This document shows positions 57,996 through 64,000 of a stretch of 64,000 bases of DNA, in pieces. A model generated the notes under the pieces. That model saw nothing but the letters and a program-made list of their open reading frames with translations, made no database searches and was not told where the DNA came from. The stretch is taken from NCBI RefSeq assembly GCF_003339505.1, contig NZ_QPIW01000009.1, positions 62,001 through 126,000 on the forward strand. Direction: 5' to 3'. Numbering within the stretch: position 1 is the stretch's first letter; each line of letters starts with the position of its first letter. The stretch comes from Runella aurantiaca. GTDB lineage: Bacteria > Bacteroidota > Bacteroidia > Cytophagales > Spirosomataceae. A program made the translations under genes and the position numbers.

Positions 57996-58029
57996 TTTGG
58001 CTCAAATTAGGAATTTTCGTTTAACTTTG
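57996..58029 (+). promoter_or_regulatory. Promoter: -33 TTTG (57996-57999), 22-bp spacer, -7 TAACTTTG (58022-58029)
   Basis: Both Bacteroidota promoter elements are present with a 22-bp spacer, 17 nt before the ATG at 58047. Confidence 0.55.
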
Positions 58030-58046
58030 TAAAAACTGCTTATTTT

Positions 58047-58631
58047 ATGGTTGCATTACTTTCGCCCGAAACCACGTATAGCATCGAAGAATACTTCGAA
58101 CTGGAGGCGCAATCATTGGAAAAACTGGAATATTACGACGGAAAAATAACTAAAAAGCGTGCGGCTTCCTACGTTCATAACCGCATCGCTACTAATGTCT
58201 TAACGGCATTAGGCAATGCACTTCAAGACTCGCGTTTTGAAGTTAGCAACAGTGATACCAAAATCCATATTCCCACCATTGAGAGTTTTGTGTATCCAGA
58301 TGCTGTGGTGATTTGTGAAAAACCGTTGTTTTATCAAAATCGAGTAGATACCATCCTGAATCCATTGTTGATTGTGGAGGTGCTGTCGCCTTCTACGGAA
58401 GAGTATGACCGGGGCGAAAAATTCTATTTATACCGTTCGCTACCCTCATTTAAAGAATACGTGGTAGTTCATCAAAAACACGCACTGGTTTCTGCTTACT
58501 TCCGATTGAATGAAAAAGATTGGCGCACCAACGACGTAGCCAGTCTTTCAGAAACAATTCATTTACAATCAATTAATGTAACGCTGAAGCTCTCAGATAT
58601 TTATCGGGGAATTGATTTGTCGGCGAGATAA
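58047..58631 (+). CDS. Uma2-family (PD-(D/E)XK-like) protein
   Basis: The 194-residue product has the Uma2 pattern: YSIEEYFELEAQSLEKLEYYDGKI near the N-terminus, FVYPDAVVICE with the first catalytic Asp, and NPLLIVEVLSPSTEEYDRGEKF with the E-x-hydrophobic strand and SPST turn, then YRSLPSFKEYVVVHQ. It is the third Uma2 gene in the window and differs in sequence from the two at 26708 and 52426. It diverges from the acyltransferase gene and has its own promoter. Function unknown. Confidence 0.8.
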   Translation: MVALLSPETTYSIEEYFELEAQSLEKLEYYDGKITKKRAASYVHNRIATNVLTALGNALQDSRFEVSNSDTKIHIPTIESFVYPDAVVICEKPLFYQNRVDTILNPLLIVEVLSPSTEEYDRGEKFYLYRSLPSFKEYVVVHQKHALVSAYFRLNEKDWRTNDVASLSETIHLQSINVTLKLSDIYRGIDLSAR

Positions 58632-58704
58632 AGGGAATTATTAACTATTTGTCGCAGACCAATAGAACACCGATAAAACGGACGGTTGGCCGCTGCCATG
58701 TTCC

Positions 58705-58735
58705 AACACGGGTTTAATCCGTGAAAACCCGTGTT
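58705..58735. terminator. Hairpin AACACGGGTTT/AAACCCGTGTT
   Basis: An 11-bp perfect stem with a 9-nt loop lies between convergent Uma2 and TetR genes. The surrounding ATCCGTG words suggest it belongs to a dispersed repeat; it may terminate either transcript. Confidence 0.5.
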
Positions 58736-58796
58736 TCCAAAGGAATCAGTGTCATCCGTGGGTCATTAATTAATCAATGCCCCCTTTTGTTCTAAA

Positions 58797-59375
58797 TTAA
58801 CTCCGTATTCCATCCCAAAGTACACTAAATGTCAATTCCCATTCGGCGGTACTAATGGGCTTTTGGGTATAAACAGACACTTTTGCCATTTCATTCAGCA
58901 TTCCGTACACCAACGTAACGAGCAGCTCAGGGTCGGCTTCTTTGATGAGACTTTGGCGTTGGCCTTCCACCATCAATTGGTAGAGTGGTTGTTTGGTGAT
59001 TTCTTTTTCGACGCGGGTCGAATCCTCTTTATGAAAGTAGGGTGAACGAAAATATTGTTCCAAAAATGCGCCGTATTCGGGGTTGTTTATGTTGTCTTCT
59101 AGGTAGTTACGGGCTATTTTTTTGATTTTGATTTTGAGTGGATCGGTCTCCGAAATTTGCGGTGCTAAATCATTGATACTGACATGCATCAGGTAATGGT
59201 ATAGCTCAAAAATAAGTTGATTTTTATCCTCAAAATAAATATAAACGGTTCCCGTTGCTACGCCTGCCTCTTTGGCTAAATCCGACATTTTGAGTCCCGT
59301 CAATCCTACCCGAGCCACCATTTTGAGGGCAGTTTTGAGAATGAGCTGTACTTTGGTTTCATCTTTTGTTCTCAT
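58797..59375 (-). CDS. TetR/AcrR-family regulator
   Basis: The 192-residue product has an N-terminal HTH of the TetR type (ILKTALKMVARVGLTGLKMS, then LAKEAGVATGTVYIYFEDKN) and a helical C-terminal ligand-binding part. It lies 36 bp after the START-domain gene on the same strand. No operator-like palindrome was recognised upstream. Target and inducer are unknown. Confidence 0.85.
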   Translation of the reverse strand: MRTKDETKVQLILKTALKMVARVGLTGLKMSDLAKEAGVATGTVYIYFEDKNQLIFELYHYLMHVSINDLAPQISETDPLKIKIKKIARNYLEDNINNPEYGAFLEQYFRSPYFHKEDSTRVEKEITKQPLYQLMVEGQRQSLIKEADPELLVTLVYGMLNEMAKVSVYTQKPISTAEWELTFSVLWDGIRS

Positions 59376-59411
59376 GATTTGGGGGCGTTGTACGGAGTTA
59401 TTTACTTCAAT

Positions 59412-60080
59412 TTAGGGTTGTAAGAAACTAAACGTACGATTTTGGTAGTAGGGGCGAGTCAGCAGTTTTTCCATGCTTGAAAAAGACTGATAAGGCCCCA
59501 CCGCAATCAGGGCATTGACGAGCCAAATCGGTAGCTCACCGCCTGGGTCAACGGCAAAATTGTAGTCTATCCTCAACCGTTTGCTGTCAATTTCCTGGAC
59601 TGTCCAAAGCGAATGCCAAAGAGGAATTCTAACCACTCCTTTTTTTTGGGGAGCCAACTCTGGGGCATTGTTGCCACGAATACGGAGGGTTCGGGTCGTG
59701 CGGTTCATGTCAAACTCCATACGGATAACCAAGCCACGATTCGATACAGGCCAAACCATTTCGGTTTCGCTGTAATAATAAAACTCCCGGTCGCTGATGC
59801 GCTTAACTAAATAGGCATCTGCTACCCGATACACGGCGTCTTTGTAGTGGTCGATGTCTGATACAAACGCCACAAGTTGCGATAAGGTAGCGTTGAGTTC
59901 ACAGGTTACTTTTACCTCTTTCAACTTACTTCCAGTGAGGTGGCGTGAGTACACCCTGATTCCGTTTTTATCCTTTTCCAACTTCCACTCATTCTGTTCC
60001 TGACTTACGGAAGTAAATGGTAATAGAAGGAGAAAAAAGTAGAAATAATGAGTTAAGTTCCAATTTTCAAGCATACGCAA
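59412..60080 (-). CDS. START/Bet v1-like lipid-binding protein, exported
   Basis: The 222-residue product starts with a hydrophobic signal (about 8-27, YFYFFLLLLPFTSVSQ) and folds as a START/SRPBCC domain (NGIRVYSRHLTGSKLKEVKV, DIDHYKDAVYRVADAYLV, WTVQEIDSKRLRIDYNF). START domains hold lipids or other hydrophobic ligands in a helix-grip cavity. MRM gives two possible starts six bases apart. It is followed by the TetR regulator, which may control it, and is preceded by the S41 protease gene. Confidence 0.78.
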   Translation of the reverse strand: MRMLENWNLTHYFYFFLLLLPFTSVSQEQNEWKLEKDKNGIRVYSRHLTGSKLKEVKVTCELNATLSQLVAFVSDIDHYKDAVYRVADAYLVKRISDREFYYYSETEMVWPVSNRGLVIRMEFDMNRTTRTLRIRGNNAPELAPQKKGVVRIPLWHSLWTVQEIDSKRLRIDYNFAVDPGGELPIWLVNALIAVGPYQSFSSMEKLLTRPYYQNRTFSFLQP

Positions 60081-60137
60081 TCGGCAATAAAGCGGCCGTG
60101 GCCGTAGGTAGTTTAAGTTAATAATGTTTGTAATTTC

Positions 60138-61634
60138 TTATTGTTTGTTAGCACTGTTTGTTAATTCATAGACTTTTTCGATGTCTAAATCCTTCATTTT
60201 GAACACATCCTGAAACGTGTACGCTACTGGAATGTCGGGCATTACACCGCGCCCTTTGTCGTAGCCCGGAAGGTTTAACACAATTTTGTACATCGGGATT
60301 CTGACCTTTGCTTTTGTGTTTGGGAGGGTAAGATAAGGGGAAATGAAGGCGTTGCAACCGTACTGCCCGCCGCCGGTTTCGCGGCCAATAACGACTGCCC
60401 TTGGGTTATATTCCTGAATGATAGAAGGGAAAATCGCCGCCGCTGAAAACGACCCGCCGTTGGTCAGTAAGTAAACCTTGCCTTTAAAACCGTATTTTTT
60501 GTTAGGGCGTATTTTTTTTGCGGTCGACCGGTTGCGAATTCGGTCGGAAGAGATTTTTTTAGACCAGAAATTACGCGCTGCAAAGCGCAGCAGTTTGCCG
60601 CCGTAATAGCGGTTGAAAGAGGGGCGCCCCCGTACGGCGTCGATGGTATCATAAACCACGAAGGTTGAGTCCAACAGATACGACATCAGGTTGACGCTGG
60701 CATCGGAGCGGCCGCCGCCATTGGCGCGTAGGTCAATGACCAAATGTTGAATGTTTTTTTGCTTAAGGGTGCGAAAAGATTTTCGGTAGAACTTGCGATG
60801 ACCGCCGTCGCGGAAAGTGTTGATGTCCAGAATTGCCACGCTGCTGTCGCGCGTCGATATGTTCAAGGTGCGTCGTCTATCGACTTTGGGTGCTTTAGGG
60901 CGAGGAATGGGCGTCGTGGTCGGAACGGTGTTGGGTTTAGGCGCACCGACTGGCTTAGGAGCGTTCTTTTTGGCGGGTTTGGGAGGAGCCGTAAACGAAA
61001 TTTTTAGATTATGCGACTTTCCCAAACTGTCTTTTACAGTCATAGTAAATGTGCTGTCGTTGCCGTACAAATAGCGATAAAATGAACCAAAATTGGTGTT
61101 CGCTACGGAAATTTTAAAGGTTTGGTTATAGCCATCCGATGGAATTAAATCCCACATTTCTTTCATCACTTTTTCGATGGGCCGACCATCCATGCGGGTG
61201 ATTTCGCCACCCACGGCAAGGGTGGAATCTTTGGTGCGGTTTTGAGTGATACGAAGCTGATTATCAGCCCAAAAAACCGAAAGTGGAAGTTCTTTGGATT
61301 TATTTTTTTTGATGTATTTTGTGTACTGTTTGGATGGATAAATGTCGGTATGGCCGCAGCGGATGTAAGAAAAAACGGGATTGACCGTACGCCTAAATTC
61401 GCGCTCGGTCATGGAGTGGGTCAGTTGCTGAGCGGTTTTATTAAAAATCCACTGAATGGTATCGGGTGAAGAATACCGATAAATTCCTGGATGAGACTCC
61501 AGCAACGCCCGTTGCATGAGGTTGAAATCATCCTGAATTTGTTGCACCGAATACGTTTGTTTGGGGTTAAACGTGGAGCTACAGGCGGTAAACAGGCAAA
61601 GGCAGATACAACTTGCGAAAATAGAAAATTTCAT
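60138..61634 (-). CDS. S41-family (CtpA-like) serine protease lipoprotein
   Basis: The start at 61634 gives a lipoprotein signal (lipobox FTAC, Cys18) and 498 residues; the longer start at 61646 adds MHHP. The S41 core is at about 275-480: VAILDINTFRDGG, HLVIDLRANGGGRSDASVNL, and LLTNGGSFSAAAIFP with the catalytic Ser, then RETGGGQYGCNAFI. A PDZ-like region lies at about 120-215 and a proline/lysine-rich linker at about 220-260 (PPKPAKKNAPKPV). It probably acts on exported proteins at the envelope. Conserved catalytic Lys cannot be placed with certainty. Confidence 0.82.
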   Translation of the reverse strand: MKFSIFASCICLCLFTACSSTFNPKQTYSVQQIQDDFNLMQRALLESHPGIYRYSSPDTIQWIFNKTAQQLTHSMTEREFRRTVNPVFSYIRCGHTDIYPSKQYTKYIKKNKSKELPLSVFWADNQLRITQNRTKDSTLAVGGEITRMDGRPIEKVMKEMWDLIPSDGYNQTFKISVANTNFGSFYRYLYGNDSTFTMTVKDSLGKSHNLKISFTAPPKPAKKNAPKPVGAPKPNTVPTTTPIPRPKAPKVDRRRTLNISTRDSSVAILDINTFRDGGHRKFYRKSFRTLKQKNIQHLVIDLRANGGGRSDASVNLMSYLLDSTFVVYDTIDAVRGRPSFNRYYGGKLLRFAARNFWSKKISSDRIRNRSTAKKIRPNKKYGFKGKVYLLTNGGSFSAAAIFPSIIQEYNPRAVVIGRETGGGQYGCNAFISPYLTLPNTKAKVRIPMYKIVLNLPGYDKGRGVMPDIPVAYTFQDVFKMKDLDIEKVYELTNSANKQ

Positions 61635-61806
61635 CGGGTGGTGCATTTCGTTTTATGTCGCCAGAAAAATGATTTGGACAACGTAAAACCTTAATTTTTA
61701 CAAAAAAATACATAAATTGCCTTAAAACAAAAACCAGCAACAAGGTGTTTTTTGGTTAATTCATTATCGAAACGATTCAATTAACTTAATCAATACATTT
61801 ACGATT

Positions 61807-62280
61807 ATGGCACGCCCGAATCTTGACCTTATTGCGGCGCTTCGTCGTACGGCCCGAAAAATCGAAAAAGGTTCACCTTATCAATGGGGCCACATGGGAA
61901 GCTGCAATTGCGGAAACTTAGCGCAGGAACTTACCCGCCTGACCAAAGCCGAAATTCATGTCCATGCCCTTGCCAATGGGCGCGGCGATTGGAACGAGCA
62001 GCTCAATGACTATTGCCCAACGAGTGGTTTGCCCATGGATTTGCTCATCGGCGAAATGATGGAGGCGGGCCTCGACCCCGACGATTTGAAGCAATTGGAA
62101 CGACTGTCGGATGTCCGCATTTTGCAGCGCCTGCCCGCCGAGAAACGCTACTTGCGTCATAATTTTCGGGATGATGTGGTGCTCTACATCAGCGAATGGG
62201 CCAATATGCTCGAAGAACAATTATTGGCTCCGATTAAGCTTCCGCATTTTGAATGGAGCGAGCAAACGGTGCTTTCATAG
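61807..62280 (+). CDS. Conserved hypothetical protein
   Basis: The 157-residue product is cytoplasmic, with no signal or membrane segment. A cluster GHMGSCNCGNLAQEL (two cysteines) near residues 29-43 and a later DYCPTSGLPMDLLIGEMMEAG are the most distinctive parts and could hold a metal or thiol. DLKQLERLSDVRILQRL suggests helical packing. It resembles proteins I have seen in Bacteroidota without an assigned function. It ends at a good terminator and has no operon partner. Confidence 0.6.
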   Translation: MARPNLDLIAALRRTARKIEKGSPYQWGHMGSCNCGNLAQELTRLTKAEIHVHALANGRGDWNEQLNDYCPTSGLPMDLLIGEMMEAGLDPDDLKQLERLSDVRILQRLPAEKRYLRHNFRDDVVLYISEWANMLEEQLLAPIKLPHFEWSEQTVLS

Positions 62281-62322
62281 TAATTTATTATTTTTGTTGC
62301 TCGGTATAAGATGATATAAATC

Positions 62323-62355
62323 AAGCGCTTATGTAATGTAAGCGCTTATTTTTTT
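62323..62355. terminator. Rho-independent terminator after the conserved hypothetical gene
   Basis: AAGCGCTTA (62323-62331) pairs with TAAGCGCTT (62339-62347) around a 7-nt loop, followed by attttttt. Confidence 0.85.
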
Positions 62356-62487
62356 GTAAATAAAATTGGGTTGGGCCTACCTTTTTGGATGTTTATTACC
62401 AGTGGGGAAGCACTGCTCACCCTTTGGCGCAGCCTCAAACAGTCGATTGCGCGCTGTGTTTTGGAAAGAAAAGGCTTGAAACAACAA

Positions 62488-62523
62488 AAAAAATGGGCCG
62501 CAAATAGCCAGCCCATTTTTGAA
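62488..62523. terminator. Terminator of the PIG-L gene
   Basis: aaaaatgggc pairs with gcccattttt around about 12 nt, just downstream of the minus-strand stop at 62547, with a following U-run on that strand. Confidence 0.75.
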
Positions 62524-62546
62524 AATATGAGTTGTTTATATCGTAA

Positions 62547-64000
62547 CTACTTCTTCCCCAGCGAAATTAAGTTGGCAAACAACCGATACGCACCCGATAC
62601 TCCGCCAGGAAGCTCGCGGAAAAACACCAAGCCAGTATACACAAAATGGCCTTTTCCGTAGGGTGCATAAATAAGGCTACCTTCTTTGGCGGCTTCGTTG
62701 GTATCGTTGGCTGAGAAAAGGGGCGTGTAGTTTTTGTCCCATTCTACGGCAAAATAAATACCGCGCTCCTGAATCCAGCCTTCAAAGTCTTTCGACGTAA
62801 TTTTGTTGGGGGTATTCAAGATAGGATGCGTGGGTTGTAAAATCCGCATTTCGGCATCCTCTTCCGTGACTCGGTCGCGGCCTACTTTAAAGGGGTACGG
62901 ACCTATGTTGTTCACTTTGAGTGTATTACCAAATCCTCCCGCCGTTACGTATTGCACCACCATCGTACCGCCGTTTTTGACGTACTCCATCAATTTCTCC
63001 TGAAAATACTTGATGCGCTCTTCGGTGTTATAGGCCCGAACGCCCACTACGATGGCGTCATAAACCGCAAGATTTTTGCTGAGTGCGGCTTCATCAAGTA
63101 AGGTTACATTGCAGCCCATTTGGCGCAAGGCCGCGGGTACTTCGTCGCCTGCGCCCGCAATGTACCCGATGGTTTTTGCTTTGTTTTTGATGTCGAGTTT
63201 GACCAAGGCGGTGGTGGCCATCGGAAAAATCGTCTGCGTCGGAATGTGCTTATATTCAACCGATTTGAGGCTATAAGGACTCTCTCCGTTCTCGGTTTTG
63301 GCAATTACTTTCAGTTTTACTTCACTCTGCTGGGCAGAAGGGAAAATCTTGACGCTCACAGTTTGTTCTTGGTATTTTTCGGGCAAATCAAACGGAATTT
63401 GGGCTGGCTCCACGCGCCAGCCAGCGGGCACGTCAAACGTCAACGTCCCTTTCACTTTGGCACGGTGGGCTTTTACCACAATGTCCACCATTTTGGGTTG
63501 GTTGTCGGCAAAAACGTACACTTTTTCGCTCACGTTGGCGGTCACTTCGGGACGAATCTCGAACGGACGGTATACTTCACCATCCACGGGGTCGGTTGAT
63601 TTGTAGACCCAAGGTTTGGTAAAGATAAATGATTGACCATCAATGAGGAATGTGAACGATGTTTGTAACGAAGGCACATTTTCGGGTGTGCTTAGTTTGG
63701 ATTGGTCGTCAATCTGGAAAGCTCCGTTTTTGATGGGTTTTTCTAACCAATACGGCTGACTGATTTTGATTGTTTTAGGAACCTCCGCGCTGAAAGTAAA
63801 GGTTGAAAGTTCATTGTTTTTCAACTCCAATGACAACGTAGAATCTTTTTGAGCACCCCAAAATTGCACACTGGTAAGTTTGAGGGGATAATCGGCGCGT
63901 TTTACCACGCTTACCCGCACCGCCGCGCGGTCGCCTTGGGCTACGGCGTAGTCGATGGGGTTGGTTTCAAACCAAAGTCCTAAACAGTTTTGAAGCAATA
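62547..64000 (-). CDS. PIG-L/LmbE-type deacetylase, C-terminal part (5' end outside)
   Basis: The visible 484 codons are the C-terminal region of a long Bacteroidota PIG-L-type protein. They comprise NEW3-like beta-sandwich parts (VYVFADNQPKMVDIVVKAHR, then DVPAGWRVEPAQIPFDLPEK) and a final glutamine-amidotransferase/ThuA-like domain (KTIGYIAGAGDEVPAALRQM, VVGVRAYNTEERIKYFQEKL, YGKGHFVYTGLVFFRELPGG). The catalytic PIG-L domain would be upstream, beyond base 64000. Family members deacetylate GlcNAc-type substrates. The gene continues past the window, so the start, signal peptide and active site cannot be checked. Confidence 0.75.
   Translation of the reverse strand, partial: LLQNCLGLWFETNPIDYAVAQGDRAAVRVSVVKRADYPLKLTSVQFWGAQKDSTLSLELKNNELSTFTFSAEVPKTIKISQPYWLEKPIKNGAFQIDDQSKLSTPENVPSLQTSFTFLIDGQSFIFTKPWVYKSTDPVDGEVYRPFEIRPEVTANVSEKVYVFADNQPKMVDIVVKAHRAKVKGTLTFDVPAGWRVEPAQIPFDLPEKYQEQTVSVKIFPSAQQSEVKLKVIAKTENGESPYSLKSVEYKHIPTQTIFPMATTALVKLDIKNKAKTIGYIAGAGDEVPAALRQMGCNVTLLDEAALSKNLAVYDAIVVGVRAYNTEERIKYFQEKLMEYVKNGGTMVVQYVTAGGFGNTLKVNNIGPYPFKVGRDRVTEEDAEMRILQPTHPILNTPNKITSKDFEGWIQERGIYFAVEWDKNYTPLFSANDTNEAAKEGSLIYAPYGKGHFVYTGLVFFRELPGGVSGAYRLFANLISLGKK

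Noticed and set aside
62371-62661. Plus-strand frame between the terminators at 62.35 and 62.5 kb
   Set aside because: It runs through the terminator of the PIG-L gene and into its coding region; no recognisable protein features.

Overview
The window looks like a chromosomal segment of a Bacteroidota bacterium, most probably order Cytophagales (Spirosomaceae/Runella-like). The support is a SusC/SusD pair, many SPI and lipobox-exported proteins, VCBS/ASPIC and PIG-L families, a transketolase split into two genes, several Uma2 genes, almost no usable Shine-Dalgarno sites, and repeated matches to the Bacteroidota -7 promoter element TAnnTTTG (sometimes with a -33 TTTG). I saw no rRNA, tRNA or CRISPR array.

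Layout. 1-860 holds two IS3-family fragments in opposite orientation, one apparently inserted in the other, which together cut an Hsp70-like gene (862-1232). 1.3-2.4 kb has an XRE regulator and a HigBA-like toxin-antitoxin pair with a palindromic operator. 2.6-4.1 kb has holB and a small stress membrane protein. 4.2-13.5 kb is a minus-strand nutrient-uptake locus (SusC, SusD, an exported unknown, a VCBS/ASPIC lipoprotein). 13.7-16.8 kb has a retropepsin-like/RimK pair, a Nudix-NrtR-like regulator and a DUF3667 protein. 17.0-21.2 kb is a small carbohydrate cluster (GH5, SGNH esterase, aldo/keto reductase). 21.4-25.7 kb has an MscS channel with an NlpE-like N-terminal domain, an FAH-family protein, an M23 peptidase and Bcp. 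25.8-29.8 kb is the split transketolase with three genes (Uma2, AAA ATPase, DUF4276/TOPRIM) tightly packed between its halves. 29.9-31.5 kb is an ECF sigma/membrane protein/Spy-like module. 31.5-39 kb has LytTR, exonuclease, TetR with an MBL-fold target, NifU and Mrp (Fe-S), a cytochrome c-glucose dehydrogenase fusion and an MFS transporter. 39.3-46.7 kb has a LytSR-type two-component pair, a two-gene His-rich membrane/exported module of unknown function, and a CstB-like sulfur protein. 46.7-49.2 kb has BlaI/M56. 49.3-64 kb has leuS, Uma2 genes, a DUF433/DUF5615 pair, kdsB, corA, a HAD phosphatase, an acyltransferase, TetR, START, S41, a conserved unknown, and the 3' part of a PIG-L deacetylase gene.

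The most interesting points are the AAA/DUF4276 cassette inside the transketolase operon (a candidate defence module), the duplicated H-x4-H...HLHP and WH...SPPH motif proteins at 41.7-44.7 kb (candidate metal-handling system), the NlpE-like/MscS fusion, and five tandem heptamer arrays, some of which have become coding sequence (kdsB, the DUF5615 toxin, the DUF4276 gene). Functions are read from sequence by eye; no database search was run.
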